Assembly: GCA_902782655.1 (NCBI GenBank)
Contig: CACZNY010000174.1
Location: forward strand, 1 to 9,364
Origin: an uncultured Lachnospiraceae bacterium
GTDB taxonomy: Bacteria > Bacillota > Clostridia > Lachnospirales > Lachnospiraceae
Direction: 5' to 3'
Length of the DNA: 9,364 nt
Shown here piece by piece: positions 1-6,792 of the stretch (positions are counted from its first letter, which is position 1; each line of letters opens with the position of its first letter). The notes beneath the pieces are model-generated. The model saw only the letters and a program-made list of their open reading frames with translations. It was not told the origin of the DNA and searched no databases. A program made the translations under genes and the position numbers.

Positions 1-750
1 GAGCTTCTGCTGTCGAATAATTATGTATGTCATTTCCTGGCTGTGAAGCGGGAGCTGGCGCTTGAAGCCGGAGGCTTCCGGAGCGAATATGACGGAGCCC
101 AGGATCATGATTTTATCTTAAGATGCGCGGAGCGTATCAGTCCCGACGAGGTGGGGCATGTAAGGCGGGTCCTCTACCATTGGAGGATACATAAGGGCTC
201 TACTGCCGGTGATCCCTCGGAGAAGTCCTATGCCCATGAGGCGGGGAAGAGAGCCATAGAGGATTATCTGAAGCGGACAGGCAGAGATGCCGCTGTCAGT
301 GAGACAGAGCATAGGGGCTTCTACAGGGTGGATTACCGGGCTGAGGCCGGAGAGGAGGATGCATATGTCATGCATCTTGGAGACGGGATAAGACCTTTGC
401 ACAGGGGATACGAGGAAGAGATGAGGGGATATCTTGCGGCCAACCCGGATGTGGGAGCCATAGGAGGCAGGGTTATAGACCGTATGGGACGGGTCCTTTC
501 GGCAGGATATGAGAGAAATGAGGACGGAGAGATCGTGCCCCTGTACCGGGGAATGGATTACAGACTGTCAGGAGAATTCCATATGGCATCGCTCAGGAGG
601 AAGGTCGATATTGTATCGAATCAGTGCATGATGGTGAGATCCTCTCTGGAAAGCTGTACCGACAAGGACTCGGGCAGGATGTGCAGGAAGATCAGGGACA
701 GGGGATACAGGATAGTGATAGACCCACAGGCGGTCTTTTTGAAGAAATAG
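1..750 (+). CDS. Family-2 glycosyltransferase, C-terminal part (5' end outside window)
   Basis: The frame is open from base 1, so the GTG at 43 is an internal codon and not a start. The visible 249 residues begin in the C-terminal part of a GT2 domain: NNYVCHFLAVKRELALEAGGF, split here as NYVCHFLAVKR then AGGFRSEYDGAQDHDFILR, carries the acidic catalytic-base region (QDHD), followed by VLYHWRIHKGSTA. This is the signature of large rhamnan/O-antigen-type glycosyltransferases that often carry two GT2 domains. After YRVDY, where the second domain would start, the usual VSIIIP nucleotide-binding half is missing. The sequence goes straight to YVMHLGDGIRP and NPDVGAIGGRVIDRMGRVLSAG, which resemble the LFLNNDTEV and DVGAVGAKL segments of such domains, and ends with CMMVRSSL and RDRGYRIVIDPQAVFLKK. 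The second domain therefore looks reduced and probably inactive. It is expected to act at the cytoplasmic face in surface-polysaccharide assembly. The sugar donor and acceptor cannot be told. Confidence 0.85.
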   Translation, partial: ELLLSNNYVCHFLAVKRELALEAGGFRSEYDGAQDHDFILRCAERISPDEVGHVRRVLYHWRIHKGSTAGDPSEKSYAHEAGKRAIEDYLKRTGRDAAVSETEHRGFYRVDYRAEAGEEDAYVMHLGDGIRPLHRGYEEEMRGYLAANPDVGAIGGRVIDRMGRVLSAGYERNEDGEIVPLYRGMDYRLSGEFHMASLRRKVDIVSNQCMMVRSSLESCTDKDSGRMCRKIRDRGYRIVIDPQAVFLKK

Positions 751-755
751 GATAA

Positions 756-1712
756 ATGGCAGAGGTCAGCGTTATAATCCCGAACTACAACGGGGCTAAA
801 TTCATAGAGGACTGCATCGGATCCCTGAAGGCTCAGGAGTATAAGGATTTTGAGATCATAGTGGTGGACAATGACTCAAAGGACGGCTCCGCGGATCTGG
901 TGGAAAAGGAATATCCCGGGATAAGACTTAAAAGACTGGATCAGAATTATGGCTTTTCCAGAGCCGTGAATGAGGGCTTAAGAATGTCGAGGGCCCCCTT
1001 CGTGATCCTCTTAAATTCGGATACAAAGGCGGATCCGGGATTCGTCGGGGCTTTGACAGCAACCATAAAAAAAGACGATTCCATTTTTTCCGTGGCATCC
1101 AAGATGATACAGATGATGCGCCCGGAGAAGCTCGACGGGGCAGGGGATCTTTATTCTGCTTTCGGCTGGGCCTATGCCAGAGGCAAGGGGAGGAGCTCTG
1201 CGGGCTATACCAGGTACGCAAGGGTCTTCGCGGCCTGCGGCGGCGCAGCGATCTACAGAAGGAGCATCCTTGATGAGATAGGCTGGTTTGATGAGTTCCA
1301 TTTTGCCTATCTTGAGGATACGGATATAGGCTACAGGGCGAGGATCATGGGCTATAAGAATGTCTACTGTCCCGATGCAAAGGTGTATCATGTGGGCAGC
1401 GGCGTCACGGGGAGCAGATACAACGACTTCAAGATAAGGATCTCGGCGAGGAACAATATGTATGTCATCATGAAGAACATGCCGGTTCCCCAGATCATCC
1501 TGAACCTGCCCTTTTTACTGTCCGGATTTGCGATAAAGGCTTTGTTTTTCATATTGACAGGACACGGCAGGGCGTATCTGTCGGGACTTAAGAGAGGATA
1601 TATCCTATGCAGGGATGCCAGAAAGTTTCCTTATTCCTCCAGGAATTTCAAGAACTATCTGGTCATTCAGCTGGAGCTGTGGCTGAATCTTTTCAGAAGG
1701 CTCCCGGGATGA
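756..1712 (+). CDS. GT2 family glycosyltransferase (rhamnosyltransferase-like)
   Basis: This complete 318-residue protein is of the usual size for WbbL/RfbF-like rhamnosyltransferases, which add a sugar from a nucleotide donor to a lipid-linked glycan. Residues 4-13 (VSVIIPNYNG) and 36-40 (VVDND) form the nucleotide-binding part of the GT-A fold. LLNSDT at 85-90 is the metal-binding DxD equivalent, and YLEDTDIGYRAR with E187, D188 and D190 is the catalytic-base ED motif. A hydrophobic stretch at about 248-270 suggests peripheral or single-pass membrane attachment near the C terminus. The ATG lies 5 bases after the preceding stop; the only ribosome-binding sequence is a weak TAGGA that overlaps that stop, so translation is probably coupled. 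The next gene starts 4 bases after this stop, so the three genes look like one polysaccharide operon. Family call is firm; the sugar is unknown. Confidence 0.92.
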   Translation: MAEVSVIIPNYNGAKFIEDCIGSLKAQEYKDFEIIVVDNDSKDGSADLVEKEYPGIRLKRLDQNYGFSRAVNEGLRMSRAPFVILLNSDTKADPGFVGALTATIKKDDSIFSVASKMIQMMRPEKLDGAGDLYSAFGWAYARGKGRSSAGYTRYARVFAACGGAAIYRRSILDEIGWFDEFHFAYLEDTDIGYRARIMGYKNVYCPDAKVYHVGSGVTGSRYNDFKIRISARNNMYVIMKNMPVPQIILNLPFLLSGFAIKALFFILTGHGRAYLSGLKRGYILCRDARKFPYSSRNFKNYLVIQLELWLNLFRRLPG

Positions 1713-1716
1713 GGAA

Positions 1717-3120
1717 ATGATAAGAAATAATCAGAGCTTCTTGAACAGGGTGCACGTGGTACTGGACGGAGCGGTGACCGGACTGTCTTATTTTCTTGCT
1801 TATGAGATAAGGTTCAATACCAGCCTCAATGATCCGACCGTCCCGCATCTGCCGATGTATATGTATATGTGGGCTCTGCCCTTCCTGATAATCGCTTATA
1901 TCTTCCTGTACAATCAGTTCGGACTGTACAGGTCAAAGAGGCTTGGCGGCAGGAGGAAGGAGCTTGTAAATATCATATACGCGAATACCGTGGGCTTCAT
2001 AGGCTTTGTATCCGTGCTCTACGTGATAAACCAGACCGACTTCGCAAGATCCATGCTTGTGATCTTTGCGGTGATCAATGTCCTGCTGGAAACCCTGATG
2101 AGAAATATCATCAGATACATACTGCATTTTATCCGTAAAAAAGGGTATAATAAAAAATACCTTCTGCTGGTGGGATACTCAAAGTCGGCAGAGGAATACA
2201 TCCGGCGGATAAGGCTTAATCCGCACTGGGGATATGAGGTCACCGGCATACTGGATGACAGGGTTCCTGCGGGAACAATGCTTCGAGGGGTCAAGGTCCT
2301 GGGACGGATAGCGAACCTTGATGTGATCCTTGCGGAAAATAAGATCGTGGAGATCGCCATAACCCTGCCTCTTGACGAGTACAGCAAGCTGGAGCGCATA
2401 GTAGCCAAATGCGAAAAAAGCGGCGTGCATACACAGTTCATACCTGATTACAACAGGGTAATACCGTCGAGACCCATAATGGAGGATGTGGAGGGGCTTC
2501 CGGTCATCAATATAAGAAATGTGCCCCTTACCTTTACCGAAAACAGGATAGTGAAGCGGCTGATGGATATAGCGGGCTCCATAGCGATGCTCATTATTTT
2601 TTCGCCGATAATACTGATCTCCTTTATCGCCGTGAAGCTGTCCTCCAAAGGACCGGTCATTTACAGGCAGGAGAGGGTCGGACTGCATAATAAGACCTTC
2701 ATGATGTATAAATTCCGTACCATGGAGCTGCAGAAGGAGAGTGAGGAGAAGAAGGCATGGACGGTCCAGGATGATCCCAGAGTGACCAAGGTGGGAAAGG
2801 TGCTTAGGCACACCAGCATGGACGAGCTGCCCCAGCTTATAAACATCCTTAAGGGGGATATGTCCATAGTGGGACCAAGACCCGAGCGTCCGCAGTTTGT
2901 GGCCAAGTTTAAGGAGGAGATACCGCGCTACATGATTAAGCATCAGGTAAGACCGGGACTGACGGGCTGGGCGCAGGTTAACGGGCTTCGCGGAGATACC
3001 TCTATCAAAGACAGGATAAAGTATGATATATATTATATAGAAAACTGGAGCGTACTCTTTGATATTAAGATAATGTTCATGACAGTCTTTCGCGGACTGA
3101 TAAATAAAAACGCTTACTAA
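1717..3120 (+). CDS. Exopolysaccharide polyprenyl-phosphate glycosylphosphotransferase (initiating sugar transferase)
   Basis: This 467-residue protein has the full architecture of WbaP/CpsE-type initiating enzymes, which transfer a sugar-1-phosphate from a UDP-sugar to undecaprenyl phosphate and so start a repeat unit. Hydrophobic segments at about 10-28, 48-67, 86-105 and 111-134 form the N-terminal membrane part. A CoA-binding-like Rossmann domain follows (KKYLLLVGYSKSAEEYI from about 146, then GILDD). A hydrophobic segment at about 285-307 precedes the catalytic bacterial sugar transferase domain. Its hallmarks are all present: YKFRTM (K332), the Asp-Glu dyad D369-E370 in SMDELPQL, GDMSIVGPRPERPQF, RPGLTGWAQVNGLRG and YDIYYIENWS. 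The ATG sits only a base or so after a GAGGA that overlaps the previous stop, which is unusually tight for a Shine-Dalgarno, so coupling to the upstream gene is likely. The sugar (glucose, galactose or another) cannot be read from sequence. Confidence 0.95.
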   Translation: MIRNNQSFLNRVHVVLDGAVTGLSYFLAYEIRFNTSLNDPTVPHLPMYMYMWALPFLIIAYIFLYNQFGLYRSKRLGGRRKELVNIIYANTVGFIGFVSVLYVINQTDFARSMLVIFAVINVLLETLMRNIIRYILHFIRKKGYNKKYLLLVGYSKSAEEYIRRIRLNPHWGYEVTGILDDRVPAGTMLRGVKVLGRIANLDVILAENKIVEIAITLPLDEYSKLERIVAKCEKSGVHTQFIPDYNRVIPSRPIMEDVEGLPVINIRNVPLTFTENRIVKRLMDIAGSIAMLIIFSPIILISFIAVKLSSKGPVIYRQERVGLHNKTFMMYKFRTMELQKESEEKKAWTVQDDPRVTKVGKVLRHTSMDELPQLINILKGDMSIVGPRPERPQFVAKFKEEIPRYMIKHQVRPGLTGWAQVNGLRGDTSIKDRIKYDIYYIENWSVLFDIKIMFMTVFRGLINKNAY

Positions 3121-3139
3121 GTAAGGAAAGGAAGTGCTT

Positions 3140-4060
3140 ATGAAAAGGTTAGTGACAAGGAGTGATTTTGACGGGCTGGTCTGTGCCATGCTGCTGAAGG
3201 AGCTTGATCTCATAGATGATATAAAATTCGTTCATCCCAAGGATGTGCAGGATGGGAAGATAGAGCTTACCGAGAATGACATAACCACCAATCTTCCCTT
3301 TGATCCGAGGGTGGGAATTGCCTTTGACCACCATGAGAGCGAACTGACCCGCAATGCCGGAGTAGATGTAAAGGATAAGTGGGTGATAGACGGAGACGCA
3401 AGATCGGCAGCCAGGGTCGTTTACAGATACTACGGCGGCAAGGATACCTTTAAGAGGGTTTCGGACGAGATCATGACTGCCGTGGACAAGGGAGACAGCG
3501 CGGATTTTACGAGGGATGAAATACTCAATCCCACGGGCTGGAATCTTATGAACTTCATTATGGATGCCCGTACAGGCCTTGGCCGTTTCCATGATTTCAG
3601 GATATCCAATTATGATCTTATGATGGAGCTCATAGATGCCTGCCTTACACAGCCCATAGATAAGATCCTCGAGCTTCCGGACGTGAAGGAGAGGACGGAT
3701 CTTTACTTCGAGCAGGGAGAGAAGTTTAAGGAGCAGCTTGCAAGGCTTACAAAGATACATGGGAATGTAGGCGTCATCGATCTCAGGAATGAGGAGGTCA
3801 TATATGCGGGAAACCGCTTCATGGTATATGCGATGTATCCTGAGATGCAGATATCGGTACATGTGGCCTGGGGCTTCAAAAAGCAGAATACTGCGGTCAT
3901 GATAGGAAAGAGCATAATCAATAAGACCTCGGAGGTGGATATCGGAAAGATCTGCCTGAGCTATGGCGGAGGCGGACATAAGAATGCCGGAACCTGCCAG
4001 CTCGGCAATGATGTGGTAGATAAAGAGCTTCCGACCATAATAGAAAGATTGCAGGGCTGA
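3140..4060 (+). CDS. DHH/DHHA1 family phosphoesterase (exopolyphosphatase-like)
   Basis: The 306-residue product (starting at ATG 3140) belongs to the DHH superfamily of manganese-dependent phosphoesterases, which includes RecJ-like nucleases, nanoRNases, cyclic-dinucleotide phosphodiesterases and proteins annotated as exopolyphosphatases. D9 and D11 in SDFDG form motif I, FDHHES with D63-H64-H65 is the defining DHH motif, and YGGGGHKNAGTC at 275-286 is the substrate-binding DHHA1 motif. There is no signal peptide, GGDEF, PAS or CBS domain, so it is a stand-alone cytosolic enzyme. I chose ATG 3140 over the in-frame GTG at 3134 because AAGGA at 3128-3132 is 7 bases upstream of the ATG but only 1 from the GTG. 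It follows the sugar transferase by 19 bases and may be co-transcribed, but no functional link to polysaccharide is evident. The substrate (oligonucleotide, cyclic dinucleotide or polyphosphate) is not determinable. Confidence 0.88.
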   Translation: MKRLVTRSDFDGLVCAMLLKELDLIDDIKFVHPKDVQDGKIELTENDITTNLPFDPRVGIAFDHHESELTRNAGVDVKDKWVIDGDARSAARVVYRYYGGKDTFKRVSDEIMTAVDKGDSADFTRDEILNPTGWNLMNFIMDARTGLGRFHDFRISNYDLMMELIDACLTQPIDKILELPDVKERTDLYFEQGEKFKEQLARLTKIHGNVGVIDLRNEEVIYAGNRFMVYAMYPEMQISVHVAWGFKKQNTAVMIGKSIINKTSEVDIGKICLSYGGGGHKNAGTCQLGNDVVDKELPTIIERLQG

Positions 4061-4072
4061 ACAGGCTCCTTG

Positions 4073-4103
4073 CCCGGCCGGGTGCCGCCCGGATGCGCCG
4101 GCC
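4073..4103. repeat. GC-rich nested inverted repeats between the DHH gene and the export operon
   Basis: The 77-base gap between the DHH gene and the export operon holds GGCCGG at 4076-4081 facing CCGGCC at 4098-4103. Nested inside are CCGGG at 4078-4082 and CCCGG at 4088-4092, and CCCGGCCGGG at 4073-4082 is itself a palindrome. CAGGCT at 4062-4067 and AGCCTG at 4118-4123 could extend the structure outwards. The RNA could fold in alternative ways. There is no following U tract, so it is not a canonical intrinsic terminator; it may be a weak terminator, a processing or stability element separating two transcription segments, or simply GC-rich spacer. Confidence 0.35.
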
Positions 4104-4137
4104 TCATTGCTGTCAGCAGCCTGCATAAAGGAAAAAT

Positions 4138-4638
4138 ATGGAAGAAAAAAACGATCTTTTCAGAAAAAAGAGTCTCGAGAGCATAGCGTCTCCCGAGCAG
4201 ATGAATGATTATATTAAGGTGATAGGCCCGGGTATATGGATAGTGCTTGCGGGCATCATCGTATTTCTTACGGGCATTATAATCTGGGGGATATTCGGCA
4301 GACTTGAGACCGGGGTGGACTCGGTGGCCTTTGTACGGGAGGGGCTTGCGGTCTGCTACGTCGAGAATGATACTGCTGATGATATGGAGGAGGGCGACGA
4401 GATCAATATAGGAGGAGAGTCGACCAGCGTGATCTCCATATCGGGGGCGCCGGTACAGGCCTCGGCCGTATATGATGCGGAAACCCTCTCCGATCTTAAG
4501 ATGACCGGATATGAAATGCTCTATGCCGTCACGGCAAATTCGGGGCTGCCGGACGGATCGTATAAATCCAGGATCGTAGTCGAGCGCATACATCCCATGT
4601 CTTTCATCACGGGGGTGCAGGAGCAGGATGAAACATAA
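4138..4638 (+). CDS. Short HlyD-like secretion protein of an NHLM-type bacteriocin export system
   Basis: This 166-residue protein begins with LFRKKSLESIASPEQMNDYI (residues 7-26), followed by a single membrane segment at about 31-54 ending in WGIFG. That N-terminal layout matches the NHLM bacteriocin system secretion protein family (HlyD-like membrane fusion proteins). Known members are usually around 400 residues, with a long coiled-coil hairpin between two halves of a lipoyl-like domain. Here only about 110 extracytoplasmic residues follow the membrane segment, with short beta-type stretches (LAVCYVEN, EEGDEINIGGESTSVISISG, GSYKSRIVVERIHPMSFITG) and no coiled coil. It probably serves as a minimal adaptor docked to the ABC transporters, consistent with an envelope lacking an outer membrane. 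AAAGGAA at 4127-4133 is a good ribosome-binding site for this ATG. It overlaps the next gene by 11 bases, so the two are translationally coupled. Family assignment rests mainly on the N terminus and the neighbours. Confidence 0.8.
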   Translation: MEEKNDLFRKKSLESIASPEQMNDYIKVIGPGIWIVLAGIIVFLTGIIIWGIFGRLETGVDSVAFVREGLAVCYVENDTADDMEEGDEINIGGESTSVISISGAPVQASAVYDAETLSDLKMTGYEMLYAVTANSGLPDGSYKSRIVVERIHPMSFITGVQEQDET

Positions 4639-6784
4639 GAAGACTGCCAAAGTACCTATTGTCATGCAGCTTGAGGCTTTGGAATGCGGAGCTGCATGTC
4701 TTTGCATGATCCTTGCCTACTATGGCAAGTGGGTTCCTTTGGAGCAGGTCAGAGCTGACTGCGGTGTATCCAGGGACGGTTCCAAAGCAAAAAATATCAT
4801 ACTTGCTGCAAGAGCCTACGGACTCGAGGCTGACGGCTATCGTCTGGAGGTGGATTATTTAAGGCAGGAGGGCGAATTCCCCTGCATCATACACTGGGAT
4901 TTTAACCATTTCGTTGTGCTTGACGGCTTCAGCGGCGATCACGCCATACTCAATGATCCGGCCAGGGGCAGGGTGAAGGTGACCATGGAGGAATTTGACA
5001 GAGCCTTCACGGGGATCTGCCTTATGTTTGAGCCTTCTGATTCCTTTGTGAAGGAGGGGAGCAGGAGGAGCGTGTTGTCCTTTGCAAAGGAGCGCATGAG
5101 CGGAGCATGGACGGCTGCCGCATTCGTGGCGGCAACTGCTGTGATAACCTCGCTGATGGAGGTCATAGCTCCCGGTTTTTCCAGAGTGTTTGTAGACAGG
5201 CTTCTGTCCGGACACAATCCGACATGGGTATATCCCTTTATCGTGTGCCTGTCCGTATTCTCGGCTGTTCAGATCCTTGTGATGGGCATACAGGAAGCCT
5301 ACTCACTGAAAATAAACGGTAAGCTCGCGATAATAGGCAATTCTTCCTATATGTGGAAGATCCTGAGGATGCCCATGGAGTTTTTCAGCCAGAGAATGGC
5401 GGGTGATATCCAGCAGAGGCAGGAGTCCAATGCTCAGATAGCGGCTACTCTGGTGGATCAGTTCGCTCCGCTGCTGCTGCATGCCGTAATGATGGTATTC
5501 TATCTCGCCGTCATGCTGAGCTACAGCGTAAATCTTACACTGATCGGGATCCTTTCCATAGCTCTGAATCTCCTGATCTCCAGTATAGTATCCGCCAAAA
5601 GGGTAAATATCACCCGGGTGCAGATGAGGGATCAGGGAAAGCTTGCCGGAGCTACAACCAACGGGATAGAGCTCATAGAGACCCTGAAATCAGCGGGAGC
5701 AGAGAACGGCTTCTTTGAGAAATGGTCAGGCTATCAGGCGAGCGTCAATACACAGCAGATGAAATTCATTAAGCTGAATCAGTATCTGGGAGCGCTGCCT
5801 GCCCTTATTTCCCTGCTTACATCAAACATCATACTTATATCGGGGGTTTATCTGGCAATGAACGGAAGATTCACCATCGGTATGATAATGGCTTTCATGG
5901 GATATCTGCAGGGCTTCACGGATCCTGCGACCCAGCTTATCGCCACGAGTCAGTCTCTCCAGGAGATGAGGACGCAGATGGAGAGGATAGAGGACGTCAT
6001 GAATTACAGGACGGATCCGGCCTACAGCGATACTCCGGTGGATGATAAGGCGGATTATGCGAAGATCCGCGGCAGCGTTGAGATGAAGCATGTGGTCTTC
6101 GGATATTCAAAGCTTGAAAAGCCCCTGATCAATGATTTCAATATGTCGATTAAGCCGGGGGGCTGCGTAGCCTTTGTGGGTATGTCAGGCTGCGGCAAGT
6201 CTACCCTGTCAAAGCTGATATCGGGACTTTACCAGCCCTGGGAGGGGGAGATCCTCTTTGACGGAAAGAGCATGCAGGAGATAGACAGGAGCATCTTTAC
6301 CGGATCGCTGGCAGTCGTCGATCAGGATATCATTCTTTATGAGGATACGATCGCGAATAATATAAAGATGTGGGATAAGTCCATAGAAGACTTTGAGATG
6401 ATACTCGCCGCCCGTGATGCACAGATCCATGACGATATCATACAAAGGAACGGCGGTTATGAATATGTGATAAGCGAGGGCGGAAAGGATTTTTCCGGCG
6501 GACAGAGACAGAGACTTGAGATCGCCCGTGTGCTCGCGCAGGATCCCACTATCATCATACTGGACGAGGCTACCTCGGCGCTTGATGCCAAGACGGAGCA
6601 TGAGGTGGTAAGTGCCATAAGGGACAGGGGGATCACCTGCATAGTGATAGCGCACAGGCTTTCTACTATACGTGACAGTGACGAGATAATAGTAATGGAC
6701 CGCGGTGAAGTCGTGGAGAGGGGAACCCATGATGAACTGTATGCAAAGGGAGGGCTGTACACACAGCTTATTACCTCAGAATAA
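4628..6784 (+). CDS. NHLM-type C39 peptidase/ABC transporter (leader-cleaving bacteriocin exporter)
   Basis: This 718-residue protein is a peptidase-containing ABC transporter that removes a double-glycine leader and exports the released peptide. Residues 1-135 form the C39 cysteine protease domain, with Q14 (oxyanion), catalytic C20 in LEALECGAACL, H94 in HWDFNHFVVLDG and D110 in ILNDPARG, so the catalytic set is intact. The segments YYGKWVPLEQVR and CGVSRDGSKAKNI are typical of the NHLM peptidase/ATP-binding subfamily. The membrane domain spans about 160-440. The nucleotide-binding domain has Walker A GMSGCGKST at 518-526, signature SGGQRQR from 623, Walker B ILDEATSALD with D646-E647, and switch H676, all consensus. 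AGGAG at 4619-4623 lies 4 bases before the ATG, within the end of the preceding gene. The neighbouring adaptor, second ABC protein and GG-leader peptide gene give it an obvious partner set and substrate. PCAT1 is a structurally known relative of this transporter class. Confidence 0.95.
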   Translation: MKHKKTAKVPIVMQLEALECGAACLCMILAYYGKWVPLEQVRADCGVSRDGSKAKNIILAARAYGLEADGYRLEVDYLRQEGEFPCIIHWDFNHFVVLDGFSGDHAILNDPARGRVKVTMEEFDRAFTGICLMFEPSDSFVKEGSRRSVLSFAKERMSGAWTAAAFVAATAVITSLMEVIAPGFSRVFVDRLLSGHNPTWVYPFIVCLSVFSAVQILVMGIQEAYSLKINGKLAIIGNSSYMWKILRMPMEFFSQRMAGDIQQRQESNAQIAATLVDQFAPLLLHAVMMVFYLAVMLSYSVNLTLIGILSIALNLLISSIVSAKRVNITRVQMRDQGKLAGATTNGIELIETLKSAGAENGFFEKWSGYQASVNTQQMKFIKLNQYLGALPALISLLTSNIILISGVYLAMNGRFTIGMIMAFMGYLQGFTDPATQLIATSQSLQEMRTQMERIEDVMNYRTDPAYSDTPVDDKADYAKIRGSVEMKHVVFGYSKLEKPLINDFNMSIKPGGCVAFVGMSGCGKSTLSKLISGLYQPWEGEILFDGKSMQEIDRSIFTGSLAVVDQDIILYEDTIANNIKMWDKSIEDFEMILAARDAQIHDDIIQRNGGYEYVISEGGKDFSGGQRQRLEIARVLAQDPTIIILDEATSALDAKTEHEVVSAIRDRGITCIVIAHRLSTIRDSDEIIVMDRGEVVERGTHDELYAKGGLYTQLITSE

Positions 6785-6792
6785 TTGATGAG

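Noticed and set aside
1855..1872. Short ATGTAT repeat (MYMYMW) in the sugar transferase gene.
   Set aside because: Two to three copies within a membrane segment, in frame and consistent with coding; no sign of a phase-variable tract.
3113..3125. Perfect small hairpin CTTAC-TAA-GTAAG around the stop of the sugar transferase gene.
   Set aside because: A five-base AT-rich stem without a U tract is too weak to be a terminator and is likely chance.
2179..3213. Long open frame on the minus strand (344 codons) opposite the sugar transferase, and similar minus-strand frames opposite the DHH and transporter genes.
   Set aside because: The translations have no recognisable motifs and odd composition (rich in His, Tyr, Arg), and the plus-strand frames they oppose carry clear conserved domains.
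4104..4137. Possible promoter for the exporter operon (TTGCTG at 4107-4112).
   Set aside because: No acceptable -10 box lies at the right distance, and the candidate region overlaps the ribosome-binding site.
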